Shown here: positions 11,531-23,875 of the stretch, one piece after another
How positions within the stretch are numbered: the stretch's first letter is position 1
How the letters are laid out: the number at the start of each line of letters is the position of its first letter
Source of the DNA: Rotaria socialis
Taxonomy: Eukaryota > Rotifera > Eurotatoria > Philodinida > Philodinidae
Direction of reading: 5' to 3'
Assembly: GCA_905331475.1 (NCBI GenBank)
Contig: CAJNYU010003218.1
Span: 124,001-188,000 of the forward strand
DNA: 64,000 nt
Notes under the pieces: model-generated
What the model was told of the DNA's origin: nothing
Databases searched by the model: none
Seen by the model: only the letters and a program-made list of their open reading frames with translations
Made by a program: the position numbers and the translations under genes

Positions 11531-12935
11531 ATGGTTTTGAAATTAGCAGCGATTGTCGCTTATTTTTCATTGAATCTTTTATTCTCTCAAGTTAAAACAG
11601 ATACATGCGACACTTACATTCATTCACAATATGGTAAAGGACACTGTGTTGATCAGATTCAATGCCCTAATTCACTGTTTGTATCGGGTCTATGTGAGTC
11701 GCATCCACCGAATATTGAATGTTGCTTTCCGAGAAATAGCACTGCCAACGAAGAGTTTCGTGCTGTTTGGATTGCTACTGTCGAAAATATTGATTGGCCA
11801 TCATCTAACATAGCTTCAACTATTGAACAGCAAACTGAGTTGATTCATATTCTACATACAGTTCAACTTCTCAATATGAATGCAGTCGTTTTTCAAGTGA
11901 TAATTACCAAAAAACATATTTTTCCTTTCTAATGAATAAGATTTTCTATGATAAAAATAGGTTCGCACTTCTGGTGATGCTTTCTATTCATCAACGTTAG
12001 AACCATGGAGTTATTATCTCACGGCTGCACAAGGTGTTGCTCCATCACCATTTTGGGATCCATTAGCATTCATCATCGATGAAGCACATAAACGAAATAT
12101 TGAAGTACATGCATGGCTCAATCCATATCGTGCTCGTACAACAGGTGCCACCTATGAATTGGCACCGAGTAATATGGCTAAAAGATTTCCGGAATATGCT
12201 TATCCATACGCAAAAAATATATGGATGGATCCTGGTGCGGCTGTAGTACAAGAATTTATTGTCAACGTTACGGAAGATATTGTTACTCGATATGCTGTTG
12301 ATGGTATTCATATGGACGATTATTTCTATCCATATAGTGATGGCACTGAATTTCCCGATGCGGCTACCTATGCTGCCTATCAAGAACAGGGCGGCCATTT
12401 AAATAAAAGTGACTGGCGTCGTTCTAATGTCAATACTCTCATTCAATCGATGTATATACGAATGCATGCTGTTCGACCGAAGGTTAAATTTGGTATTTCA
12501 CCATTCGGAATATGGAAAAGTGGTGTACCAGCTGGCATATCTGGTCTATCATCCTATGATGAGTTATATTGTGATAGTCGAATGTGGTTAGAAGAGGGTT
12601 TAATTGACTATATGACGCCACAACTTTATTGGCAAATTGACCCACCAGCACAATCCTATCCTGTTTTACTCAACTGGTGGGTAGAACAATCAGCGAAAGG
12701 TCGTCATGTGTATCCTGGTAATGCTCTCTATCGAGTATCACCTAGTGTTTCTGATTGGCCATTGAATGAAATGATTCGTCAAATCAGTATAACTCGGTCA
12801 ATGCGAGATCATCTAGCACTTGGCAATGTCTTTTTTTCATTGAGTGAAATTATGAATAATGTTAAAGGCATTCAAAATGCATTGGCTATACTATATCAAG
12901 AAAAAGCTATTGTTCCTAAAATGGATTGGCTTTAA
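11531..12935 (+). CDS. Secreted GHL10 (DUF187)-type glycosidase, copy 1
   Basis: Two exons (11531-11896, 11961-12935) encode 446 aa. Residues 1 to about 25 are a signal peptide. A six-cysteine module follows (about 28-68, C-x12-C type, ending IECCF); similar modules are attached to secreted wall-degrading enzymes. From about residue 75 (EFRAVWIATV.NIDWPS) to the end is a TIM-barrel hydrolase of the GHL10/DUF187 family, with HAWLNPYRAR, DGIHMDDYFYPY and LIDYMTPQLYW. GHL10 enzymes are known mainly from bacteria and are thought to act on cell-wall or other polysaccharides; the substrate here is unknown. The true ATG is 11531; the in-frame GTG 12 bp upstream is not a eukaryotic start. An intron, a signal peptide and an animal neighbourhood argue for a domesticated gene acquired by horizontal transfer rather than contamination. 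The second copy lies at 15950. Confidence 0.85.
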
Positions 12936-13137
12936 CAGCATTTGATAAATAAAAAACTATATGTACTTCGAACAGAATTTTTTTTCTACCTAGAATTGTC
13001 GTTTGTATTATGACGAGGTAGTCATTACTCAATCACTAGAAATTCAGAATAATAGAGGTTAATAGTATTTATAGTCAGAAGACAAAGGAATCAAAACATT
13101 TTAGCTTCATATATAGTTAAATAGAACAGTATCGTCG

Positions 13138-15061
13138 ATGTCCGATAAGAAGGATTTATGTTTGCTCGCATTACCCATCGAAGTTATCTTTCATATTCTT
13201 GACGAACTCGACGAGTTTACAATCATATTTTACGTTCGAGATGTTTGCACACAACTCAAAACAATTACCGACACCTACTATGAATATCAGGTTAACTTTT
13301 GTTTTCATCATCATATACCTCAACTGTTACCGTTATAAAAAAAAAAAAGAAAGTTTTGTTTAGTCATTTACAGAATTGGCTATTGAAGATAGAAATTTAG
13401 ATGAAGAAAAGATGCAATTTTTGGCTCAGTCATTAAAAGATAATACAGTAAGATGAATTTCTTTCAGTCATCTACTAATATTTAAAACAGTTAGTGAAAA
13501 CATTAATTCTTGCATGGAACCGATTTTATGGAGTGGGTATACAATATCTCACTGATGCAATAAAAATAAATCGAGTAAGATACAGACTCTGTTTAACAAT
13601 TTCATTTTTATCATCTGTCATAGACACTTACTACGCTAGATTTTCGATCAAATGCCATAGGTGACCATGAGGCGCAAAGTATAGGAAATATATTACTAGT
13701 GAATACTGTAAGAAAAATCATTTGATTCATGTTGTTCGAAATGACTGTATGTAGACATTGATGACATTGCATCTTCATACCAATGAAATGTCCAATCGAG
13801 GTATACACTATCTCGCAAATGCATTAGAACATAATACTGTAAATATTTTTAGTTTTGTGATTCATCTATGTCTTGTCTTATTGGATTTATTCGCTTTAGA
13901 CACTCACAACACTCTCTTTATATAATAATAAAATCAATATTCAAAGTTCAACTTACCTAGCCAATGTATTACAAAATAATACCGTAAGAGAAAGTCTACT
14001 TCTAGTGAAGTAATATTTATATCAAGGATTCGTTATAGACAATCACTATGTTGTATCTGTGTAATAACAAACTTGGTGCTCAAGAGACAAAACATTTAGC
14101 TGATGGATTAAAAACCAATAGAGTACAATTATATCTTTATTTACTGTTATCTTTTCATTATTATTAATATGTAACACAGACAGTCCAAGAACTGCATATA
14201 GTAGACAATGAAATCAATAATCTTGGAACAAAATATCTTGCTGATGCATTAGAAAATAATTCGGTAGACAAATTTACCTTTTGCTAATCTCAACGGTTGT
14301 ATTTATCTTTCTTCTTATAGACATTGACAATATTAGATCTTGAAAATAACAGTATCAGAGATGAAGGAATACAATACTTGGCTAAAATATTTAAAAATAA
14401 TACTGTAAAATCATTTTCTTACTCATGTGTATTGCATCTATTCTTATATGTCTATTTATAGACGCTTACAACTCTGGATCTTGGCAATAATACGATTGGT
14501 TTCAATGGAATAAAATATTTAACTGACTCACTACAAGAGGATACAGTAAGACAATTGTTATACTTCTTACTTATATCATATTTTATTAAATTGTTCAACA
14601 CAGGCACTATCAATATTAAATCTATACAATAATTATATTGGTTCGACAGGAGCACGCTACTTGGCTAAAATACTACGAATCAATAAAGTAAAACTCACCG
14701 TATTACATCTTGGTTCAAATCGCATTGGCATTGAAGGAATAAGTGATTTAGCTATTGCAATAGGAAACAATACCGTAAAACATAATTTTCTATCTATGTT
14801 TTATATCTTTATACTGATCAATTACTATAGACACTTACAAGTTTAAATCTTGAGAGAAATCAACATCTGAGCGAAGGAGCCAAATATCTAGCTGATGCTT
14901 TAAAAACTAACACAGTGAGTCAAAATTTCTTCTTCGTGTATGTGTACTATTCTTATTATTCGCGATAGACTCTAAGTACATTGAACCTTGAAGCCAATTG
15001 TATTGCATCTGATGGTGTGCAATATTTAACTAATACACTAAGAAACAATCAAACAAGATAA
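13138..15061 (+). CDS. F-box / leucine-rich-repeat protein, one LRR per exon
   Basis: Exon 1 (13138-13290) encodes an F-box-like N-terminus (LLALPIEVIFHILDELDEF). LRR exons follow: 13364-13447, 13491-13574, 13624-13707, 13755-13838, 13900-13983, 14039-14122, 14180-14263, 14321-14404, 14462-14545, 14604-14774 (two LRRs, intron missing), 14831-14914, 14969-15052. All are phase 0 and 84 bp, except the fused 171-bp exon. The repeats follow LxxLxLxxNxIgxxGxxxLAxALxxNt, the ribonuclease-inhibitor type. F-box proteins usually act as SCF ubiquitin-ligase adaptors with the LRRs binding the target; the target is unknown. The last LRR exon has no GT donor (ACAAGA at 15053), so reading continues to TAA at 15059, giving about 418 aa and 13 LRRs. 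Alternatively, skipping of this exon could join 14914 to exons further down. The presence of a functional SCF partner site is inferred from the F-box only. Confidence 0.75.
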
Positions 15062-15107
15062 ATTACCTATGTGCTCATGTAGAAATAATCGTTCACATTT
15101 CTTATAG

Positions 15108-15658
15108 AGTATCATAACACTTAATCTAGCAAGAAATGTAATTGGTGATCAAGGGACGTAATATGTAGCAAATTTGTTAGAAAATAACTCGGTATTCTAT
15201 TTCAGTTCTTGTTTCTCCGATATAAATTTTCATGATAGACACTTGTAACATTACATCTGGGAGAAAACAACATCGGTGATGCAGGAATAGAATGTTTGGC
15301 TCAGGCATTAAAAATAAATAATGTAAAAATACCTATTTATAAAACTGTTTTGTATTGATATTTATTTTATAAAATAGACGCTTACGACGCTTACTCTTGA
15401 TCACAATAGAATTCAATTTCAAGGAGCTTTCGATTTTGCGAATGCTTTACAAAATAATAAAGTATATAAAATCATTTGGTTCATTTTATTTTAATTTAAT
15501 TTTCTCATATAGACACTCAAGTCATTAGATCTTGACTATAAAGAAATGGTTGCTGAAGAAGCACAATATTTTGCTAGGACATCTCGGAAGATAAAAGTAT
15601 GATTATAAGATTTTCACATATTTAATATATGGAATTCATTTAGACACTAACTACGTAA
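15108..15658 (+). pseudogene. Decaying LRR exons downstream of the F-box/LRR gene
   Basis: Four more 84-bp phase-0 LRR modules follow in register: 15108-15191, 15239-15322, 15378-15461 and 15513-15596, then the start of a fifth at 15644. The first carries an in-frame TAA (after IGDQGT). The last hits TAA at 15656 after four codons (TLTT). Splice sites around them are still mostly intact. They look like former exons of the F-box/LRR gene that lost constraint once the donor at 15053 was lost, or that are used only in isoforms skipping the two defective exons. Confidence 0.7.
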
Positions 15659-15949
15659 AATTTGGAAATTTATCACATCGAATAAGGAACATTAACATGT
15701 TTCTTTAATAATATTTTATTTTTTAATAAATATAATATATACTTTTTAACTATTTGATGGCATATATTATTTAGCATCTATTCATGATTCACACAGCAAA
15801 GGATTAGGAAGAGATTTATCGCGACAAAATAAAAAAGCCAAATGTCGTTTTTTCTTTCTCCGTGATAATTGAAAAAGAGGTGTGCATTACTTGTGAAAAT
15901 ATATAGGTAACCGAAAAAGAAAGCTACGCTATTTTTATTCGAAACAAAA

Positions 15950-17345
15950 ATGATTTCGTTATTGAAAGCGATCATTTTTTGTTGGTTATTAAGTCTATTA
16001 TCTTACCACATTCAAGCAGATACATGCAATACTTACAATCATCCACAATATGGTATTGGTCAATGTATTAATCAAAGTGAATGTCCCAATGCATTATATC
16101 TATCTGGTTTATGTGAATCGAAACCATCGAATATTCAATGTTGTTTTTCAGTTGAACCAATGAAAGAAGAATTTCGAGCTATATGGATTGCTACCGTCAC
16201 TAACATTGACTGGCCATCATCTGGAACAGCTTCACCTGCTCAACAGCAATCTGAATTACTTGATATTCTAAATAAAGTTCAAGAACTAAATATGAATGCT
16301 GTAGTTTTTCAAGTAATACTAATTGATAATTATGTTTCCTATTTATCATGATGATATGATATAAATTTAGGTTCGTCCTGCTAGTGATGCATTGTATTTC
16401 TCAGCGTTAGAACCGTGGAGTTATTATTTAACAGGCAAACATGGTGTTGCACCGTCTCCATTTTGGGATCCGTTAGCATTCATCGTCAACGAAGCACATA
16501 AACGAAACATTGAAGTACACGCATGGCTCAATCCATATCGTGCTCGTACAGCAGGTGCAACCTATGCATTAGCATCAACAAATATGGCTAAAAGATTTCC
16601 TCAATATGCTTATACATATGGACAATACATCTGGATGGATCCTGGTGCAACTGAAGTTCAACAATTTACAGTTAACGTTACGGAAGATATTGTTACTCGA
16701 TATGCTGTTGATGGAATTCATATCGATGATTATTTCTATCCATATAGTGACGGAACTGAATTTCCTGATGCTGCTACCTACGCTGCCTATCAGGCACAAG
16801 GCGGTCATTTAAATAAAAGTGACTGGCGTCGTTCTAATGTCAATACTCTCATTCAATCAATGTATACACGAATACATGCTGTTCGACCGAAAGTTAAATT
16901 TGGTATTTCACCATTTGGAATATGGAAAAGTGGTATACCAGCTGGCATATCTGGTCTATCATCCTATGATGAGTTATATTGTGATAGTCGAATGTGGTTA
17001 GAAGAGGGTTTACTTGACTATATGACCCCACAACTTTATTGGGCTATCGATCCACCAGCGCAATCCTATCCTGTTTTACTCAACTGGTGGTTACAGCAAT
17101 CAGCAAAAGGTCGTCATGTTTATGCTGGTAATGCTGCATATAAAATGACTCAAGGTACTGTACAATGGGATGCACATGAAATAGTTCGTCAAATAAATAT
17201 AACTCGATCAATGCAAGATCGTCTAGCACTTGGCAATGTATTTTTTTCCACTAAAGAAATTATGAGAAATGCAAAAGGTATTCAATCTGAACTCGCCATA
17301 CTCTACAAGAAAAAGGCCATCATTCCTAAAATGAAATGGCTTTAA
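15950..17345 (+). CDS. Secreted GHL10 (DUF187)-type glycosidase, copy 2
   Basis: Two exons (15950-16312, 16371-17345) encode 445 aa with the same design as the copy at 11531: signal peptide (MISLLKAIIFCWLLSLLSYH), six-cysteine module (DTCNTYNHPQYGIGQC...IQCCF) and GHL10 catalytic barrel (HAWLNPYRAR, DGIHIDDYFYPY, LLDYMTPQLYW). The intron interrupts both genes at the same codon (after NAVVFQ), and both second exons are exactly 975 bp, so this is a gene duplication that post-dates intron gain. The proteins are very similar along the barrel and differ most in the signal peptide and the C-terminal quarter. The F-box/LRR gene lies between the copies, about 200 bp from the first and 290 bp from this one. 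Confidence 0.85.
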
Positions 17346-20161
17346 TTAGTACGAATGTATTGTCATATTTGACATATATTTCTGTGTTAAATCTATTTTC
17401 AACTGCTACGAATAAAAATGTCATACTATTACAAAATTGCATGAATGAGGTAACAAAAGCATTTTCTTAAATCGTGTAAGAATATTTATTTTTCTTGATT
17501 GGCACACTCAAAGTATCCGATATCAATATCACGTAAAGCAGTGAAAACATCCGATTAAAATTAAAATTTTTCTTATTTACCATTATCATTTTCAACATGG
17601 GCGAAGAAATATTCGAAAAAAATTCGGTAGAGAAGTCCTCGGCCGTTCCTATTCAAAATGATGAATAATCAATTGCCATGTTGTACGAGCGCGCTCTCAG
17701 TCATTCGAATAAAAAAATGGAGAAAACTGAATTGTAATTTGCCTAGGACCAACATTGTCACTATCACAAACAGCCGTATACACACTTAATTTGCCTACCT
17801 ATTCAAATTAGTTTTGCCTGAAGCCTTGCACTAGTAATGAAGAGAGAACGCCTATCAAACATAATTTAGCTTCTTTCAATAAATATTTGCCCTTTGCATC
17901 TGCTGCAGTAATCAATAAAATTTATTCTTGAGGTAAATCGAAATACGAAAAATACGTATTTTGTTTTTATATAATCTTTCATTTAAGACTCAATTAATAC
18001 TAGATAGTTGCCTATCGAAATCGATTACTATTTTAGGAGTCGATAGGATCAATCAATCATCTTCTGTATAGGAAATCAAAATTTGAGCTAATAATTTTTC
18101 AAAAATACAAAGTATTCTATTGTTTTTCTTGTTCTTATCAGTGTAAAATGGTGAAGAATATACAGCGTAATGACTAACACAACTAGACAAATACTTACTT
18201 AGTGCAGAAGTAAGACCTATAGTAGGTGTTAAGTAAATATCACCATCTGCATCGGATAATATAGAATTTATAATGTCAATTATTACTGCGTTCAGTCCGA
18301 TAAAAACACGAGAATAAGAATTATGCACGTTACTTTTAATATCATATTTACATAATCCTTTTCTTTCTATTTTTATCTATTAATTCTCATTATAATCCTT
18401 TTTTTATACTAGGCGAGCAGAACAACCGTGATGCATTGACGGCGGAGCCCTTAGGCTTGGCGGGGCTCAGTTATATGAAAAAAAAATCCTGATTTCCTCG
18501 TAGTTCTATATTTGATAAGTGAAAGTGGTTAGAAAAGCGATGGTGTTTTTTCTCCGAAGTAATGTTCAGTCTCAGGATGTGTATGTTGCATATTTTTGAA
18601 ATATTTTCGCTTATTAATGCTAGCGCCTCCTTTATGAAGATGAAAGGGACTACGATCAACAATGATACAACAAGGCTTTAATCATGTCCTTATTCCTCTT
18701 ATTCATAAAGAAAAAATAGATCAGTTAGACTTGAACAGCATTTATTCTGATTTTATTACAAAAAATCAGAGTAGAAAAGCCTTTTTTGAGCATGAATAAT
18801 AGTTTTAGTACTTGAGACTTTTTTATTTGCTTTAGTCAAGGTTCAATATTCTGTATTCTTATGTTGATAATGAAATAAAAATTTTGATACATTAGTAGAA
18901 TTATTGATTACTCTGAAGGTGTGCAAATGGGTCAGTGAAAAAAATGTTTTGAATGAAAGTTATAACCAAGAAATTTAAAACTTTGCTTTCTCCGTCTAGT
19001 GACTATTTTCTGTCGTTTTTTTCAAAAATAAATTTGAGCCTCCCCTTAAGTAGAAGCGTTCCGCCACCTATGCGGCGATGAATCTATAATTTAAAATGAA
19101 TTAAATTCGGCATAGAAGCATTTTTTGTGTCGTTCTTTCTTTATCTGTCTCTTGCTTCCGATGTTAATAAGTAAAAACAAATGAGAGAGATTTTTTACAT
19201 GAAAAATTATAATTTTCAATAATTTCAAGACCATATTGAAATTCAACTCATAAACGGAACACTGAACTAGAACGGTCTCAATTTTTTGAAAATTTCATAA
19301 GTCTATATGTCACAAGAAATGACAGAAAATTTCAAATCCGATAAAAAGCTTTATTCGACGAATGTTTTTAATATCTCTCTCTCTCTCTCTCTAAGAAAAC
19401 GAAGCGTCAATCCACTCCGTTCGATTGTGTACGCCCTCTACAGCCTATCATTCTACTGGTAACCTCTATCATCGCAATGCAAATATACATACACTTAAAA
19501 CAACAATCAGTTCATCTATCTGAGATCTGATATCTAAAAAAAAGAGAAATAGTGACAAAGAGTAAAATAATTCTTTTCCTATTGCAGTTAATTTTGTCGC
19601 AATACAGATTATTAGTAAAAGAATAAAGAGAAATATTTCGTCGTCATATCGATTGGTTAGGTGTCATATCTATATTTTTTTTCTTTTCCTTTCTACGGTA
19701 GATTTATCAAGTCTTCTTTCGCTTAATTATTTCATTAGGACTGAATATGTAGCAATGGTGCGCTCAATAGGTTTAACAACAAGACAGCGTGAGTATGCAT
19801 ATAAATCTAAAGCAAAATATTGCTTTCTTCTAACTAATCTAAAACACAACTTACAAGATACGTGCCGAATTTCCCTCAGGTCTCTTGAATGTTGCATGTC
19901 AAGTTGTAATGAAATTTTATTGTACTATGATTACTCTTCGTCAAGTAACAACATTAAATCGTCAATAACATTTTTTTGTTGTACGCTCATTCTATTTTTA
20001 TTAGAGCTGTTTGATTCTACTTGCTTACTTTTGTTTGGCATTTATTTCTTTACTCAATTACATGCACGATTCATGTCTCTCTTTTTTATCGACATATACG
20101 AAAGAAATATATATAATCTGTTGTTTTTTTTTCAGATTCGTTTCTATGCTATGTAGCACTT
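17346..20161. other. Long gene-free stretch upstream of MGAT4
   Basis: About 2.8 kb with no recognisable coding exon on either strand; open frames at 18053-18328 and 18471-18662 (minus) and 19653-20156 (plus) have no domain or splice support. There is a CT run at about 19376-19392. A strong pyrimidine tract with acceptor TTTTTTTTCAG at about 20125-20135 lies 27 bp before the MGAT4 ATG and suggests a 5'-UTR intron or trans-splice site. Confidence 0.45.
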
Positions 20162-23100
20162 ATGAGATGGACCCAGCGATACGGTGTTATGGCGATAGCC
20201 ATTATTGTTATGATTGCATTTGTTTTAGTTTCACGCCAAAAACGTAAGTTGTCTTGATGCAATATAGAAACAACACAAAAAACTTCTCCCTTTATTTATT
20301 ATATAGGATCTGCGGCAGAACAAACACAACAAACAATTGAATCATTACAAAATCGTATTGATTATGTTTCACGTCTCAATGATGAACATCTACAAGAACT
20401 ATCAGCAATAAAACAACAAAATATTCGTTTAATGCGTTCTTTAAATTCAATGAAATCTTGTCACCGTCGTTTAGGAACAAATGATACAAATAATTTATTG
20501 TTAACGAATTTGAATAGTACAAATTTTGATGAAGCATTAAACGATCACGCCGCTGATTCAATAAAAAATGGCTTTCATCTGCCACCAAGCTTCAGTTATT
20601 TGAAACATCTTAACAATAAACATGATATGTTATCACCAGCGTTTCATCGTCAAACAACACGGGAAAATTTCTTACGTCGAAATGTATCATTTGTTATTGG
20701 TATACCAACAGTTAAACGCGATAAACAATCGTATCTAATAGAAACGATAAAATCTTTAATTGATAATATAAATAGTGAAGATATTGAACGACTATTAATT
20801 GTTGTATTTATTGCTGAGCCATTTGATATTGAATATGTACGAACAACAGCTCATCAAGTAGAAAAACTCTATGACAAATATATTGAAAGTGGCTTAATTG
20901 AAATCATGAGTCCACCATTAGATTATTATCCTAATTTTGATAAATTAACTTTAAGTTTAAATGATGACAAGGAACGTGTGAAATGGCGTACGAAACAAAA
21001 CTATGATTTTACTTATTTAATGATGTATTCATCGAGCAGAGGCAAATATTATATTCAATTAGAAGATGATGTTATAACAAAACCTGATTATATACATATT
21101 ATTGAGAATTTTATTAATCGGCAAAAAACACAAAATTGGTTTATGTTGGAATATTCGAGCTTAGGTAATTAGAATTCTATCAATACAGTTAAATAAAACA
21201 CTAAGTTAGTCACTATAGATGAATGCCAATGTTATTTAAAACATCATCACCATCAGATATGGAATGACCGTAGGGAATTTACTGGTGGCTATTTGTCTCA
21301 GATAATTCATCCGATAGACCTGTAACATACACCGGCTATTTTGATTAGTGAATAACTCTATGCAGATACATTCTATCGAAAGCTACAACTAAATATATTG
21401 CTCAAAGATACAGGAGAGTATGCTCTGTCTGCAAATAGTCAGCCGATAAGAATTAACAGTAGAATTAAAACAATAGAAATGATTAACTGATGCGCCCCCT
21501 GTGGTTAATCGATTTATATGGATAGATTAAAGGTTATGATAACAAATAACAATACGATGGGCACACTGTTGCTCTTTGATTAAGTATTGAAAGTAATTTT
21601 GTCCAGATGTCAGACTGATTATATTCATTTTTTTGGATTGTATGAACAAGAATTTGAAGAATTTCTATCTTATTTTCTTAGGATTTATTGGTAAAATGTT
21701 TCATACCAATGATCTTGATGCACTAGTGAATTTTTTTCTTATGTTTTCTGCCGATAAACCAATTGATTGGCTACTTGAATAGTAAGTTAAACAAAAACAA
21801 AACACATCCAATGAATCATGGTAATCAATTCTATATTTTAGTTATCAAGATACAAAATATTGTCAGTTTGGTGCTGATATACAAGCATGTACACGAACAA
21901 AAGGTTTACATCGTTTTCGTTATCGCCCATCGTTATTTCAACATATTGGAATATATTCTTCATTGAAAGGGAAAATACAAAAATTGAAAGATAGAGATTT
22001 TGGTAAAAATGTGAAATTATTTAAAGCTCACGAAAATCCTCGAGTATCATCAATTCTATCAACTTTGAAAGATTACGATAAACATACAATCATCAGTTGC
22101 TATGAAGGACAAAACTTTTTTTGGGCATTACAACCGAAGAACGATGATACCATTGAATTTAAATACGACCCACCGGTCATACTATCAAAGTAATCAGAAA
22201 CAAAAATCGCAAAATACAGAGACTATATGAATGACTTCGTTTTTTTCTAATAGAGTTTATTTTAAATCGGGTAATCCGGAGCATCCAGGTGACAAATTTT
22301 TCAATACAACTATTGATTTATTACCATATGTACAACCTAATGACGACGTAAAATATGTTAAAGATCATGATGGATTTTATACAGTAGCAAATTTTTCACA
22401 TGATACTGGTATTGCAGAAGGGCTTGTTAATAAAGCACTTGGACCCATATCAACTGTACGTTTGAAAGTACATTCAAAGTCAGAAGCATGGGTTATATTG
22501 AACGAGGTAATGTATAGAATTTTGTCTAGAAAATCGAACGCTTGAGATTGACACGCGTGGAGTTGTTAGCTATTGAGGTGTGTATTTTTGATTTTGAAAA
22601 ATAAGCATTCACTTTGGTGACGCTTTCAGACACAAGATAACGGTATATGACTAAAAGTGTCACAACGTTATCTCAAGTAATTTATGATTAATCATTTTTA
22701 TGATTCAATCTAGTTGAGTAACTTCTTGACGCACCGAAGGTCATAAAATTGATGCGATGTACTTTTCGTACGTTTTCAAAAGATTATTGAATAGGTGGGC
22801 TTATATAGAAAGTAGGTCAAACCTGCTGAGCAAGACCGTAAAATTGATTTTGTTGAATTTACATTTAAATTTTAAGTGTATTATAGAATGTTCATTGGCA
22901 TAATGCGCTTAACTTGAAAAGCATGACATCAGCTATGGAAGAATGTATTTAAAATAAGCAAAAAAAAGTACTCAGGCAATGTATTTAACACTAATAGGAA
23001 ATTTTAATACGTATATATTTCGGCTATGCATGAGTCCATGTTAATCTTAAGCATCTGACCATTGCAAGAAGGGTCTAGCAACCATTAATCAGTAGAGAAA

Positions 23101-23330
23101 AAAAAGTGTTTTAGTCTATTCATATTGGAGCAACTGAGGTTCAAATGCTTACTTTCATACTTCACCTTAACATAAAATCTAGAGATGTAACATTCAATAT
23201 TTCTACTAGTAGAGATCATTGATTGGGAAACACTCAATTAAAATAATATCCATTGAAAGTTATTTATTTATTTATTTACTAAAACTTTTTCTCATTACAG
23301 ATTCTTATTGAACCGATGAAATCTAAATGA
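20162..23330 (+). CDS. MGAT4: Alpha-1,3-mannosyl-glycoprotein 4-beta-N-acetylglucosaminyltransferase (MGAT4 family)
   Basis: This Golgi enzyme adds the beta-1,4 GlcNAc branch to the alpha-1,3 arm of N-glycans. Exons: 20162-20243, 20307-21164, 21682-21781, 21842-22189, 22254-22506, 23301-23330. The frame closes at 556 aa (human MGAT4A/B about 535-548). A type II signal anchor (about residues 9-23, [15 protein letters not shown]) is followed by a Gln-rich stem with coiled-coil character. The GT54 catalytic domain contains [10 protein letters not shown], the acidic metal-binding motif QLEDD near residue 280, and GFIGKMF...[13 protein letters not shown]. The C-terminal region has [16 protein letters not shown] and the closing AWVILNEILIEP. 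The last exon encodes only nine residues and sits behind a 794-bp intron. The start was chosen because it gives the signal anchor. The family assignment is certain; the A/B/C subtype is not. Confidence 0.93.
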
Positions 23331-23875
23331 TTCACAAGTATCTACGTCAATTACTGATTATCAAATAGAATTCACATGAATGAACAATGATCAATAAATA
23401 CTCATTGAGAATCAATATGCAATGAAATAAAAGTCGCTTAGTATATTTCTATGATAAAGTCATGTGTACTCAATATCTTGAATTCCTTTTCTCTAGTCAT
23501 ATATATCTGTCTAATCCTACAAATGTTTGTTCGCTAATTTATTGTTGTTATTTTAGTCTCGTTGTTTTCCTTGCACCAAGAACGAGTTAATTACCTATTT
23601 AGCCAAATATTGTTATCTTTTTTTTTTTGTTTTCCTATTAGCTCGGCTTTTCTTTTTCTTTTTCTATTTTGAACATTCATACATCTATACACATTGGATG
23701 CGAATTCGTCGAATTACATTCACATATGCATCTTTACTGTTTGTGTTTTTTTCTCAATGGCGTTGATTAACTTCATTTCTATAATGTTCTGTCCATTAAA
23801 AACAAAATAAGCAATGTCTAAGCAATATTCTATTTCTATATCGTTTGTTGCAATAGATTGATATAGATATCCAGA

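Noticed and set aside
18053..18328. 91-aa minus-strand open frame
   Set aside because: No recognisable motif, no splice structure, no neighbouring exons; AT-rich background produces frames of this size.
19653..20156. 167-aa open frame upstream of MGAT4
   Set aside because: Not in the MGAT4 frame and without conserved motif; a strong splice acceptor lies inside it, so the region is probably 5' UTR or intron.
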